The notes under the pieces: generated by a model
What the model was told of the DNA's origin: nothing
The model's input: the letters and a program-made list of their open reading frames with translations, nothing else
The model's database searches: none
Position numbers and translations under genes: made by a program
Part shown: positions 24,946-33,981 of the stretch, in pieces
Numbering within the stretch: position 1 is the first letter of the stretch
Layout of the letters: every line of letters starts with the position of its first letter
From: Planctomycetota bacterium
GTDB taxonomy: Bacteria > Planctomycetota > UBA11346
DNA: 43,964 nt
Direction: 5' to 3'
Assembly: GCA_013816485.1 (NCBI GenBank)
Contig: JACDEI010000043.1
Span: forward strand, 1-43,964

Positions 24946-25736
24946 GGAGACTCCGGGCGGGGGAACCAGGGGATGAACGGTGAAGTCGCGCGCTGGTAGG
25001 CGCGGTAGTCGTCGCCGCGCGAAGCGAGCGCGCGTTTTTCCGTGTACGGGATGCCGGTGACAAACAGCAGCAGAAACAGCAACACCAGCGGAACGCTGAG
25101 CGTCACCGCCCACCACGCCCCGCCGGCAGACAGCGCGACGTAGGCGAACCACAGCAGCCACTCACTGAAATAGTTCGGATGGCGTGAGTAGCGCCACAGG
25201 CCACCACGGCAGGTCCGCCCGTGGTTGGCGGGATCGCCACGCCAACGAGCGAGTTGGTGATCCGCGAGCGCCACGCCAGCGATGGCGAGCGTCCACACGC
25301 CCATGCCAAGCCAGTCGTACCACGCGCCGAAGGGTGCCGTGGTCGCAGCGATGACCACAAACGGCAGGACGAAGAACACCACCAAGACCGCCTGGAACTG
25401 GAAGAAGACGAAAAACCACGGCTGGGCCTTGGCCCCCCACTGCTCGCGCAACATGCGATAACGTCCGTCTTCCGGCTTGCCGATCAGGCGGTCGCGGACG
25501 AGATGCGTGGTCAAGCGCAACGACCACAGCCCGACCATGCACGCGACGACCACGCGCCGTGTCGCGTCGCCCTCGCCCAGGATCAGCAGCAGCACCGCGC
25601 CCACACCGATGCCCGCTGACCAGCCGGCGTCGACCAGGCTCGCGTCGCGGCGCCGGCGCTGGATCTCCCACAAGATCGCCATCACCGGCGCGATCACTGC
25701 CGCGACGATCAGCAGGTGCAACCACGCCGGCATCAT
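24942..25736 (-). CDS. DUF1295 membrane protein (steroid 5-alpha-reductase/isoprenylcysteine methyltransferase-like)
   Basis: The 264-residue polytopic protein has six or seven membrane helices. The family signature is near the C-terminus: GLWRYSRHPNYFSEWLLWF (about 186-204), the NADPH- or SAM-binding RHPNY motif, followed by GIPYTEKRALASRGDDYRAYQ. DUF1295 proteins are membrane reductases or methyltransferases of uncertain substrate, often next to cyclopropane-synthase-like genes. It overlaps both neighbours by ATGA (25736/25733 and 24945/24942), so it is coupled to DUF2878 upstream and to the methyltransferase downstream. A reductase acting on an acyl chain is plausible. Confidence 0.88.
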   Translation of the reverse strand: MMPAWLHLLIVAAVIAPVMAILWEIQRRRRDASLVDAGWSAGIGVGAVLLLILGEGDATRRVVVACMVGLWSLRLTTHLVRDRLIGKPEDGRYRMLREQWGAKAQPWFFVFFQFQAVLVVFFVLPFVVIAATTAPFGAWYDWLGMGVWTLAIAGVALADHQLARWRGDPANHGRTCRGGLWRYSRHPNYFSEWLLWFAYVALSAGGAWWAVTLSVPLVLLFLLLFVTGIPYTEKRALASRGDDYRAYQRATSPFIPWFPRPESP

Positions 25737-26290
25737 GCGACCTCCACCGGGCCGGACGCGCGCGGCACGCTCCGCCAGATCAGCACCAGCACCCAGGTGG
25801 CGACGGCCCAGGCGGCCGCCACCGCGAACAGCCCGGCGACGCTGCCCCACGGGAAGGTCAGCGCGCCCAACGCCGCACCGCCCAGATAGGCCAACGGCCC
25901 GCCAATCCCGCCCAGCACCACCGCCAGCAGCGGACGTTCCGGCACCCAACGCAGCAGGTCATCGAACAACGAGGCGAAACACGGCCACAACACCACCATC
26001 CACACCGGCGGCACGACGCAGGCGCAGCCGGCGAACGACACCGCGCCGGTGGCGGCGAGCGCCAGATCGGTGAGCACACCCAGCAGGGTCGCCTGTACTA
26101 GGCGGCTGAGCGTGAGCCGCCGTTGCGTGCTGAGCGCGAGGTGGATGGCCAGCATCAGGGCGCCCGCCGCCAGCCCCGGCCACCAGTGCATCGCCGCGCC
26201 GCCCATGAGCGCGGCGAACCACGTGGCTTGATAAAGCCCCAGGTGCACCAGCGGATACCACCGCATGACAGTGGATCGGGTGATGAGCAT
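25733..26290 (-). CDS. DUF2878 membrane protein
   Basis: The 185-residue hydrophobic protein has about five or six helices (YPLVHLGLYQATWFAALMGG, GLAAGALMLAIHLAL, LLAVVLGGIGGPLAYLGGAALGAL, AWAVATWVLVLIW) and the GP.AY..G motif of DUF2878. The family has no proven function and is regularly found in operons of DUF1365, cyclopropane synthase and flavoprotein genes. The start at 26290 is one base after the Cfa stop; an internal ATG at 26266 (MRWYP) is also possible. It overlaps DUF1295 by four bases. Confidence 0.82.
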   Translation of the reverse strand: MLITRSTVMRWYPLVHLGLYQATWFAALMGGAAMHWWPGLAAGALMLAIHLALSTQRRLTLSRLVQATLLGVLTDLALAATGAVSFAGCACVVPPVWMVVLWPCFASLFDDLLRWVPERPLLAVVLGGIGGPLAYLGGAALGALTFPWGSVAGLFAVAAAWAVATWVLVLIWRSVPRASGPVEVA

Positions 26291-26291
26291 G

Positions 26292-27605
26292 TCAGGTGTT
26301 CCCGTCGAGCCGGCGTTGATAGCCGTGCCGCCACCCGCTGCGCGCGAGGCGCAGGTGTGCGACGCCGATCGCACGTTCGGCGAAACCACCCTCGCAGTAG
26401 GCGAGGTAAAACTCCCACATGCGGATGAACCGTTCGTCGAAACCCTGCACGCACACCGCCGCGCGCTTGGCCTGGAAGCCCTCACGCCAGCATTGCAGGG
26501 TACGTACGTAATGCGGCGCGAGGTCGTCCATGCCCACCAAATTGAGGTCTCCGCTGCGGGCGATGGCGGTGGTGATAGCACCCAGCGACGGGATGTTCGA
26601 CCCAGGGAAGATATAGCGCTGGATGAAGTCGACCTCGCGGATGGCGGTGGCGTACTGCTGCTCGGTGATGGTGATGGCCTGGATCACCGCCAGACCATCG
26701 GGTTTCAGCAGGCGGGTGAGCGCGCCGAAGTAGGTGTCGTAATACTGGTGGCCGACCGCTTCGATCATCTCCACCGACACCAGCTTGTCGTAGGTACCGG
26801 TGAGGTCGCGGTAGTCCTCCAGTAGCACGGTGACGCGGTCGCCGAGCCCGGCCTGCGCCACCCGCTGACGCGCCAGGTCGTATTGCTGACGGGAAATAGT
26901 CGTCGTCGTGACGCGGCAGCCGGTTCGTGTCGCCGCATGGATGGCCAGGCCTCCCCAACCGCTGCCGATCTCCAGCAGGTGATCTGACGACGTCAGTTCG
27001 AGCAGGTCGCACAGCCGGTCGAGTTTGGCGAGTTGGGCTTCGTGCAGCGTCATGTCATCGCGCAGGAACAGCGCCGACGAGTACATCATCGTCTGGTCCA
27101 GCCACAGGCGGTAGAAGTCGTTCCCCAGGTCGTAGTGCGCGGCGATGTTGCGTCTGGAGCCGGTACGGGTGTTGCGGTTGAGCGCATGCAGCACCCTGAA
27201 GAGGTTCATGCCGAAACGTGCCACGCCGCGTTCCATGCCATCGAGCGCCGCACGGTTGCGTACGAAGATGCGGATCAGCGCGGTGAGATCCGCACACGAC
27301 CAGTGCCCCGCCATGTACGCCGCACCGGCGCCGACCGTGCCGCCGCCGGCGATGGCGGTCCAGGTCGCTGGATCATTAATCTCGACGTAGGCTTCGGGCG
27401 CGCCGCTGCCGAGGGCGTGCACGATACCGTCCTCGGCGATCAGCAGATGTCCGTGCCCAAGGTCGCGCATGCGCCCGAGCACCGCTCGGCGCGCCAGACG
27501 TTCCGCCAGTGAAGCCGAGCGCGGTCGCGGCCGCGCCGCCGCCTGGGCCTTGGCCGCCGCGAACAGCGGGGCGAGATCGGTGGCGGATGACGCATTATGA
27601 TCCAT
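26292..27605 (-). CDS. cyclopropane-fatty-acyl-phospholipid synthase (Cfa family)
   Basis: The 437-residue enzyme transfers a methyl from S-adenosylmethionine to a double bond in a phospholipid acyl chain. After a helical N-terminal domain (1-125) come AAHYDLGNDFYRLWLDQTMMYSSALF (about 162-187), SAM motif LLEIGSGWGGLAIHAA, EMIEAVGHQYYDTYF, and the acidic, ring-forming region DFIQRYIFPGSNIPS. It is fuller in length than E. coli Cfa (382) and has all main motifs, so it is probably active. It overlaps the DUF1365 stop by 11 bases. In some alphaproteobacteria Cfa-like enzymes next to DUF1365 and flavoprotein genes make methylated unsaturated and furan fatty acids instead of cyclopropanes. Confidence 0.92.
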   Translation of the reverse strand: MDHNASSATDLAPLFAAAKAQAAARPRPRSASLAERLARRAVLGRMRDLGHGHLLIAEDGIVHALGSGAPEAYVEINDPATWTAIAGGGTVGAGAAYMAGHWSCADLTALIRIFVRNRAALDGMERGVARFGMNLFRVLHALNRNTRTGSRRNIAAHYDLGNDFYRLWLDQTMMYSSALFLRDDMTLHEAQLAKLDRLCDLLELTSSDHLLEIGSGWGGLAIHAATRTGCRVTTTTISRQQYDLARQRVAQAGLGDRVTVLLEDYRDLTGTYDKLVSVEMIEAVGHQYYDTYFGALTRLLKPDGLAVIQAITITEQQYATAIREVDFIQRYIFPGSNIPSLGAITTAIARSGDLNLVGMDDLAPHYVRTLQCWREGFQAKRAAVCVQGFDERFIRMWEFYLAYCEGGFAERAIGVAHLRLARSGWRHGYQRRLDGNT

Positions 27606-28428
27606 TGGTCACCTGGAGATCGGTATCCGCGGGCATTGGATGAGCATGGACCGGTCGCGGCATGGCGGAGCCGGATGCCGGGTGGTCGCACACCGGCACC
27701 CCCTTCCACCACAGCCGCGCCGCTTGGCCGTAGATGCCCGCCACCACCTGCAGCGGCATCAGCGGGTAACGCCACAACAAGGCATCGAGCGCGGACGGGC
27801 TAAGCACGTGACGGTGATGGGCGAGCGTGGCGGTGAACAGCGCGCGCGCGTCTTCGCTGCTGGTCATGTGCACGCCCAGCGTCTGGCCGGGCATACTGAA
27901 GCGCCAGCGGTACTGCTGACGCATGCCCATGAACGGCGAGATGTGAAAGCGCTTGTCGAGATCGAACACCAAGTCATCCACCGCGCGACCACGGCAATCG
28001 AGCACATAGCTGTGGCGTTCCAGCCACGGGATGTTGGTGATCTCCGCCACGATGGCGTCAAGCGCACCATCGGCGGCGAAGCAGTAATAGAACGATACCG
28101 GATTGAACGACACGCCGAACATCCGCACGTGGGTCAGTAGCCGGACGGCTCCGGTGGGGCGATAGCTGAGGCGTTCAGCCACCAGCGCGCGAACCTGATC
28201 TGCCAGCGGCAGCGTCCCAGGCAGGTAGTCGCGACGGCGGAACGACGCCGGTGCTGCGCCTTCATGACGCCACCAGCGGCTACCGACGAACACCGTGTCC
28301 ACTTCATCCAGGTCGAGGTAGACGTGAAACAGGCGGTTGGTGAACACGTGCTCGACCGGATGCCGGCGCTGGTGCGTGACCGTGCCTTCATAGATCGCGC
28401 TGTGCCGCGCCGCCGTCATGCTGTTCAT
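27595..28428 (-). CDS. DUF1365 protein
   Basis: The 277-residue soluble protein of the DUF1365 family shows SAIYEGTVTHQRRHPVEHVFTNRLFHVYLDLDEVD at the N-terminus, then VRMFGVSFNPVSFYYCF, EITNIPWLERHSYVLD and KRFHISPFMGM, the family's conserved blocks. Activity is unproven; it always sits between the flavoprotein and Cfa genes in related operons and is required for modified fatty acid accumulation in some of them. It overlaps the flavoprotein stop by ATGA (28428/28425) and the Cfa start by 11 bases. Confidence 0.9.
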   Translation of the reverse strand: MNSMTAARHSAIYEGTVTHQRRHPVEHVFTNRLFHVYLDLDEVDTVFVGSRWWRHEGAAPASFRRRDYLPGTLPLADQVRALVAERLSYRPTGAVRLLTHVRMFGVSFNPVSFYYCFAADGALDAIVAEITNIPWLERHSYVLDCRGRAVDDLVFDLDKRFHISPFMGMRQQYRWRFSMPGQTLGVHMTSSEDARALFTATLAHHRHVLSPSALDALLWRYPLMPLQVVAGIYGQAARLWWKGVPVCDHPASGSAMPRPVHAHPMPADTDLQVTNGS

Positions 28429-29708
28429 GCGATCGATCCCACTACGCCGGTCCCAATGCGTCCGGTCAACCCGACACCGAAACGTTCCACCACCCTGAGC
28501 GCGCTGACCACACCGTCCTCATGGAAACCATAGCCCCAGTAGGCGCCGCAGAACCACGTACGATTGACGCCGTTGATCTCGCCCCAGCGCTGCTGTGCCG
28601 CCACCGCAGCGGCGGTGTAGTGCGGATGGCGGTAGGTGATGCGCCGCAGCACGCGCCCTTCGGCGATGCCGGCTGGCGGATTGAGCGTGACCAGGAACCG
28701 CTCGGGCGCGTCGATCCCTTGCAACGCATTCATGTCGTAGGTCACCGGTACCGGCGCCGACTCATCGCCCGTGAGATGGTAGTTCCACGCCGCCCAGGCA
28801 CGTCGCCGATGCGGCATGAGCGACACGTCGGTGTGCAGGACCGCGTCGTTGCGCGTGTAGGTGAACGCGGAGAGCACCGAGCGCTCCGCTGCAGTTGGAT
28901 CGCGCAACAAACGCAAGGCCTGGTCGCCGTGCACGCCGAGCACCACGTGATCGAATCGTTCGGCGCGTTCCTTGGCGACCACGGTGACTCCATCCAGGTC
29001 ACGCGTGACCGCCGTCACCGGGGTGTCGAGCTGGATGCGTTCGCGGAAGGGCGCGACCAGCGCCTTAACGTAGCTCCACGATCCACCGGCCACCACCCGC
29101 CACTGTGGACGGGCACCAAGCGACAACATGCCGTGGTTCTTGAAGAACTGCACGAAGTAACGCGCCGGGAAACCGCGCATCGCCGCTGTACCGGCCGACC
29201 AGATCGCGCCGCCCATCGGCAGCAGGTAGTGCTCGACGAACTGGCGCGAATAACCGCGCTGGGCCACGTACTCGCCCAGCGTGGTGGTGGCATCATCACC
29301 CTCCAGCAATTCCGGGGCCTCGCGTCCGAAACGCATGATGTCGCGGATCATGCGCCAGAACGATGGGCTGAGCAGATTGCGCCGTTGCGCAAACAGGGTG
29401 TTGAGCGAGGTGCCGTTGTACTCCAGGTCGCTACGCGCATCCCGTACGCTGAAAGACATGGTGGTCGGCTGCGAAGCCACCCCGAGCTGATTGAGCAGGG
29501 CGATGAAGTTCGGGTAGGTCCAGTCGTTGAAGACGATGAATCCGGTATCGACGGCATAGGTGCGCCCAGCGAGCGCGACCGGGATGGTGTTGGTGTGGCC
29601 GCCGATGTGGGAGCCAGATTCGAAGATGGTCAGCTCATGGCCGGCCTGGTGCAGGGACCTGGCGACGACCAAGCCCGCGATACCAGTTCCGATGACGGCG
29701 ATGCGCAT
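28425..29708 (-). CDS. FAD-dependent amine-oxidase-fold flavoprotein
   Basis: The 427-residue protein has an N-terminal FAD-binding Rossmann motif IGTGIAGLVVARSLHQAGHELTIFE (about 5-29) followed by the amine oxidase signature GGHTNT. Later blocks are AVDTGFIVFNDWTYPNF, MGGAIWSAG and the C-terminal FCGAYWGYGFHEDG that closes on FAD. This class includes phytoene-desaturase-like and acyl-chain oxidases. As first gene of the six-gene unit it is the natural enzyme to desaturate or oxidise a fatty chain methylated by the Cfa-type genes below. The operon promoter must be in 29709-30100, a 392-base divergent gap in which I see no gene and no clear sigma-type site. Confidence 0.9.
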   Translation of the reverse strand: MRIAVIGTGIAGLVVARSLHQAGHELTIFESGSHIGGHTNTIPVALAGRTYAVDTGFIVFNDWTYPNFIALLNQLGVASQPTTMSFSVRDARSDLEYNGTSLNTLFAQRRNLLSPSFWRMIRDIMRFGREAPELLEGDDATTTLGEYVAQRGYSRQFVEHYLLPMGGAIWSAGTAAMRGFPARYFVQFFKNHGMLSLGARPQWRVVAGGSWSYVKALVAPFRERIQLDTPVTAVTRDLDGVTVVAKERAERFDHVVLGVHGDQALRLLRDPTAAERSVLSAFTYTRNDAVLHTDVSLMPHRRRAWAAWNYHLTGDESAPVPVTYDMNALQGIDAPERFLVTLNPPAGIAEGRVLRRITYRHPHYTAAAVAAQQRWGEINGVNRTWFCGAYWGYGFHEDGVVSALRVVERFGVGLTGRIGTGVVGSIA

Positions 29709-30100
29709 GGCTCAAATCGTTCAAAACGTTCACGCTCGGCAAGCCCGCCCCACCACGCCTTCCACAGTCCAAACATGTTCGGTGACGGGAGCTCACTGGG
29801 CGAAAAGTACGCTGAAACCCTGGTCTTTTCCGGCTCTTCGTCATGCGCGGGGGAAATCGACCCGCGGGCATGTCGTCGCCCACCGGAGCGAACCGGCGGG
29901 CCGCCTCAGCCGCTCCGCGCGTCTACGCGTCTGCTGTTCGATTGGTCGTTTACCGCTCGTTTCAGACAGCTTCTGAGTCGTCCGCTCGATGGCGGCCCAT
30001 AGTCGACTGCGGTGACCAACCTGCCGAAGCCCACGTGGCTGAGCGTAGACCCATCACTCACCAGGTATCAAGGTCATGGCCACCATCCGCCCGAGGCGCC

Positions 30101-30496
30101 ATGCTGATCTGCTACCTCGCCTTCAACGCCCTGCTGTACGCCGCCTTCTCACTATGGTGCATCATCGCACCACAGCAGACGTCGACATTTCTTGGACTGG
30201 TCCCTTCCGGGCCGGCCGGCGAATCGGAGTACCTCGCGGTCTATGGTGGCTTGCAGGCGGGACTGGCGGTGTTTTACACCGCTGCTGCCGTGATGCCGGA
30301 GCATCGCCGCTCGGCAGTGTTGCTGTCGCTGGCGTTGTACGCCGGCATCGTCGGTCTGCGTACCCTGGCCGGACTGCAACTCGGTTTCAGCGAGTTGGGC
30401 AACGCCCGCTACGCCTACGGCCTGGAGATCGCGCTGCTGCTAGCTGCCATCATCCTCGTCATGCGTAAAGGTTCCGGCATCCGCGGAGCGGATTGA
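30101..30496 (+). CDS. DUF4345-like small membrane protein
   Basis: The 131-residue protein has four hydrophobic helices (AFNALLYAAFSLWCII, EYLAVYGGLQAGLAVFYTAA, AVLLSLALYAGIVGLRTL, YGLEIALLLAAIILVM) and the YGGLQAG block typical of the DUF4345 family. Function unknown. The ATG at 30101 is chosen over longer upstream readings because CGAGG precedes it and the membrane pattern starts there. It is divergent from the lipid operon and followed by a MITE-like element at 30573. Confidence 0.82.
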   Translation: MLICYLAFNALLYAAFSLWCIIAPQQTSTFLGLVPSGPAGESEYLAVYGGLQAGLAVFYTAAAVMPEHRRSAVLLSLALYAGIVGLRTLAGLQLGFSELGNARYAYGLEIALLLAAIILVMRKGSGIRGAD

Positions 30497-30572
30497 CCAG
30501 ACCAGCGGCACGGCGGTGGAGCAGGCGCGGACAGCCGCTGCCGCCGGACCAGTGCTGCTGCCGGCGATGGAT

Positions 30573-30746
30573 CAATACCGATAAGCTAAGGCGAATGAGT
30601 TGAACCGCCACGACGCCAAGACGCCACGGGAATGCAGAACACCGAGATATTGTCCAGTCCTGGCTGCGGTTTCGCTCCGTGGCGTCGTAGCGTCGTGGCG
30701 GTTCAATCGGATTTGATGTGGGCGGGCCGTAGCTTAACCGCATTGG
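30573..30746. mobile_element. MITE-like element with target-site duplication
   Basis: The left end CAATACCGATAAGCTAAGGC (30573-30592) and the reverse complement of the right end, CAATGCGGTTAAGCTACGGC (30745-30726), agree at 16 of 20 bases. The flanks carry a perfect direct repeat GCGATGGAT(C) (30564-30573 and 30747-30756). Inside, arms 30600-30629 and 30677-30706 pair at 28 of 30, built of the unit CGCCACGA/CGCCAAGA. No gene inside. Ends match those at 13899-14068. The rest of 30497-31081 holds no gene I can support. Confidence 0.85.
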
Positions 30747-31081
30747 GCGATGGATCGGGGAGCGTTCGCACCACGCAGTGCGCCCTAGTGACGGAAGACC
30801 ACCTTCCGGGTGCGCCGATGGACAAGTACAACAATAGCGGTCCACCTCCGATGACGAGGAACCTGGAATAGTCGGGTCTGCCCGCATCGAACCGCGGCAC
30901 CACTGCTAAACACAGCGCTGCGCGGGCTTCCGGTGTCAGCCGTTGCCCCCAGATCCCGGCATTCAGCATGGAACACTGATCAGTGGGACGCTCTTAAGGC
31001 ACTTGAGACGTCGGGCTCCGCCACCCACCTGGGCTGGCAGGGCAGCGGGTAGCTGGCGACCAACACGGATCGGGGGCGATC

Positions 31082-33883
31082 ATGAGCGACACCATCAGGA
31101 CAACAACATTTGCTGATGAGCGATGGAGGCCCGCCACGCGCCGGTTCTTGCTCCCGGTTGCGGCGATGATGCTCCTCATGCACGGAGGGGCCGGTCCCCT
31201 CAGCGCGGAAGAATCACCGACCATCCCTCCGACCGTGAGCGATGTCGCCACGCCGCCCGCGTCGGCACCAGCACCAGCACCAGCACCAGCACCAGCAACC
31301 GTGTGGCCTCGACGCACCATCATCGAGGACGCGACCATTACCGTTTATGAGCCCCAGCCGGAGCGGCTCGACGGCAACCTCCTGACCGCGCGGGCGGCGG
31401 TCTCGGTCGCCACCGGAAACGGTGCTCCCGTGTTCGGTGCGGAATGGATGACCATCCGTCTGAACATCGACCGAGAGCAACGCACTGCCAATGCCGCCGC
31501 GCTGACCATCGAACGCATCCAGTTTCCTGAAGGCGAAGCAGGAGACCTGGCCGCCGTGACCATGAAGGCGTACCTGCAACGCACCCTCACACCCGCCGAC
31601 CTCAGCTTCGATCTCGATGATCTGGTCAGCACCCTTGAACAGGATCCGGCTGATGAGGCGATCTACAACATCGACCCGCCACGCATCCTCATCCGCGCCG
31701 TGCCGACAGAACTGGTGGTGTTCGATGGCGAGCCGCGCGTCGAAACCGCTGGCGACCTGGCCCTGGTGATCAACACGCCAGCATTCGTATGCATCGACAC
31801 CAGCGGTGCCTGGTGGGTGCGCCTGGAAAGCGGATGGCTGACGGCTGCGGAAAAAAACGGCCCGTGGACGCTCGCCCCTGCTCCAGCAGCGGTGGTTGAA
31901 GCGGCGACGGCGGCAGGACTGGCGGCGAACGCCGTGCCTCCGGCCGACGCGCTCGCTCCCGCCCTGATCATCGCGACCGAACCGACGGCACTGGTGGTCT
32001 TCGCCGGTGAGCCGCAGTGGACCCCGATCGCCGACACCGGCATCCTCGCCGCCGACAATTCCGACAGCGACGCCTTCATCGACACCGCCACCGGACGCTG
32101 CTGGCTGCTGCTGGCTGGTCGTTGGTTCAGCGCTGCCCGTTTCAGTGAAGACGCCACCTGGGTCGCGGTACCACCGAATGCGCTGCCGGCCGGATTAGCC
32201 GCCATCCCGGTGGAGTCACGCTGGCGCCACGTGCGCACCCACGTCAGCGGCACCGAAGAAGCGCGTAAGGCCGCCGTCGATGCCAAGGTGCCGCAGACCG
32301 CGCAGATACCGCGCTCCGCCACCATCACCGTGGTCTACGACGGCGAGCCGCGTTTCATCGCCATCCCTGCGAGCGAGGTCGAGTGGGCAGAGAACAGTTC
32401 CTTCGCCGTGTTCCGTACTCCGGGCCCGCAGTACTGGTGCTGTGATCAGGGCGTGTGGTACCAGGCCCCGGCATCACTCGGACCGTGGAGCGTCGCCACC
32501 ACCATCCCTCCTTCGCTGCATCGCATCCCGGCAGAGAATCCGCACCACAACGTCACCTACGTCTACGTCTATGACAGCACCCCGGACTATGTGTGGACCG
32601 GCTACACCTCGGGATACCTGCACCACTACACCTACCATGGTTGCCCGATCTATGGCAGTGGGTGGAACTGGCACGGTTATTACCGCCCCAGGTATACGTG
32701 CCCGCGACCCATCACCTGGGGCGTGCGCCTGGTGTTCAATCCCTGGTCCGGTGGCTGGGGTCAGCGCACCGGACTCAGCCACCTCTACGTCGGCGGCATC
32801 AGCTTCGGCAGCAGCCGCCACTACGGTGGGTGGTGGGGTCCGTCGTACTGCGCGCCAGCGCTGATACCGCGCGTCAGCCGTCATACGTCAGTCACGGCAA
32901 CCTGGCATGCCAGCAACGTGCGCCCGCACCCACACGAACGTGATGCCACCATCTATCGCCGCGTGCCGGGTGCACAGTTGCCCAGCCGACCACAACCGGT
33001 CACGCGCACGGCCGATGGGCCGCTCCGCGTGGTCCACGATCCGGCTGACCGGGTCTTCGTCAGTCGCGATGGAGCGGTCATCCGTCGCGGTCGCAACGGC
33101 GAAGTGCAGGAACGGCGCGATCAGCGCTGGATCGATACCAGTTCACCTGCTTCAGGAGCACCAGCCAGCCTGCCGCCCGCTCAACGCCTGCCACGAGTTG
33201 CCACCCGGCCTGCGCCGTCCGATGAGCGCTCCGCGCCACGGCAGCGTCCCGAGCGGACGCCGGAAAATCGCCAAAGCGATCCGCCGATCGTGCGGCCCCC
33301 GCAACCTCCCGTGGAGCGACCGCAGCAGCCACGCGGACCGACGAACGAACCACGGCCACAACCGCCCGTCGAACGGCCACAGCAACAACCGCCACGCCAG
33401 CCTGGCGAAGATCAGCGTCCTGAGCGCGCGCCGGAAAACCGCCAAAGCGATCCGCCGATCGTGCGGCCCCCGCAACCACCCGTGGAGCGACCGCAGCAGC
33501 CACGCGGACCGACGAACGAACCACGGCCACAACCGCCCGTCGAACGGCCACAGCCGCCCGTCGAACGGCCACAGCAGCAGCCACCGCGCCGGCCGGTCGA
33601 AGACCAGCGTCCCGAGCGGGCACCGGAGAACCGTCCGAGCGCTCCACCGGTCAGCCGGCCGCCGCAACCGCCCGTCGAACGGCCACAGCAACAACCGCCA
33701 CGCCGACCGACGGAAGAGCCACGCCCACCGCGGCCGACCGAGAAACAGCCTGAGAGACAACAGTCACCGCCCTTCGTTCCCTCACCACGCGAACAACCGC
33801 GTGCTCCCCGATCTGATCCGCCGTCCGCACCACCCCAGCGAGAACGCAGCGACAAGGACTCCGACAAGAAACGTGACAAGTAG
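31082..33883 (+). CDS. large secreted protein, 'carbohydrate-binding V/XII'-like repeats and Pro/Arg-rich tail
   Basis: The 933-residue exported protein has a long n-region and signal around 20-42 (ending GPLSAEES), a PA-repeat linker, then a beta-rich region (70-170). Three or more repeats follow, each opening with 'P.ELVVFDGEP', 'PTALVVFAGEP' or 'ATITVVYDGEP' and ending in a Trp-rich W..A...GPW unit (about 205-490). Next are YVYVYDSTPDYVWTGYTSGYLHHY and an aromatic Gly/Tyr/Trp block (490-600). This pattern belongs to proteins sometimes named carbohydrate-binding V/XII; function unknown. The last 220 residues are a basic Pro/Gln/Arg tail coded by a near-perfect 171-base tandem repeat. Alone on its transcript. 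Confidence 0.82.
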   Translation: MSDTIRTTTFADERWRPATRRFLLPVAAMMLLMHGGAGPLSAEESPTIPPTVSDVATPPASAPAPAPAPAPATVWPRRTIIEDATITVYEPQPERLDGNLLTARAAVSVATGNGAPVFGAEWMTIRLNIDREQRTANAAALTIERIQFPEGEAGDLAAVTMKAYLQRTLTPADLSFDLDDLVSTLEQDPADEAIYNIDPPRILIRAVPTELVVFDGEPRVETAGDLALVINTPAFVCIDTSGAWWVRLESGWLTAAEKNGPWTLAPAPAAVVEAATAAGLAANAVPPADALAPALIIATEPTALVVFAGEPQWTPIADTGILAADNSDSDAFIDTATGRCWLLLAGRWFSAARFSEDATWVAVPPNALPAGLAAIPVESRWRHVRTHVSGTEEARKAAVDAKVPQTAQIPRSATITVVYDGEPRFIAIPASEVEWAENSSFAVFRTPGPQYWCCDQGVWYQAPASLGPWSVATTIPPSLHRIPAENPHHNVTYVYVYDSTPDYVWTGYTSGYLHHYTYHGCPIYGSGWNWHGYYRPRYTCPRPITWGVRLVFNPWSGGWGQRTGLSHLYVGGISFGSSRHYGGWWGPSYCAPALIPRVSRHTSVTATWHASNVRPHPHERDATIYRRVPGAQLPSRPQPVTRTADGPLRVVHDPADRVFVSRDGAVIRRGRNGEVQERRDQRWIDTSSPASGAPASLPPAQRLPRVATRPAPSDERSAPRQRPERTPENRQSDPPIVRPPQPPVERPQQPRGPTNEPRPQPPVERPQQQPPRQPGEDQRPERAPENRQSDPPIVRPPQPPVERPQQPRGPTNEPRPQPPVERPQPPVERPQQQPPRRPVEDQRPERAPENRPSAPPVSRPPQPPVERPQQQPPRRPTEEPRPPRPTEKQPERQQSPPFVPSPREQPRAPRSDPPSAPPQRERSDKDSDKKRDK
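33242..33720 (+). repeat. 171-base in-frame tandem repeat in the Pro-rich tail
   Basis: Repeat starts with CAGCGTCC at 33242, 33413 and 33605. The first two units are 171 bases apart and almost identical; the second gained a further 21-base duplication (CAGCCGCCCGTCGAACGGC...), so the third starts 192 bases later and has diverged. Codon frame is kept throughout, giving ERPQQ/PPVERPQ motifs. Confidence 0.9.
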
Positions 33884-33981
33884 GACCGCGCACCAGCGAT
33901 CACCTACGACCAAGAGAACGGCAGATCAGTAAAGCGGCTGACGTTCGCGTCCACCGCACCATGGTATCGCCCGAAGCGTCC

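Noticed and set aside
28521..30002. 493-residue plus-strand reading across the flavoprotein gene
   Set aside because: The minus strand encodes a clear FAD enzyme there; this reading is its shadow and continues into a gap without any conserved motif.
29709..30100. Search for a stress-sigma promoter before the lipid operon
   Set aside because: No convincing TGATC/TAAG-type pair was found at usual spacing; the gap must hold promoters but none can be assigned.
30703..30969. Minus-strand reading of 88 residues (MLNAGIWGQRL...) ending in the MITE-like element
   Set aside because: No ribosome site, its last part is coded by the mobile element and no family is evident. It could be a gene remnant cut by the insertion but cannot be supported.
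33242..33720. Considered as CRISPR-like direct repeats
   Set aside because: Units are long, in frame with a coding gene, adjacent without spacers and code for Pro-rich protein.
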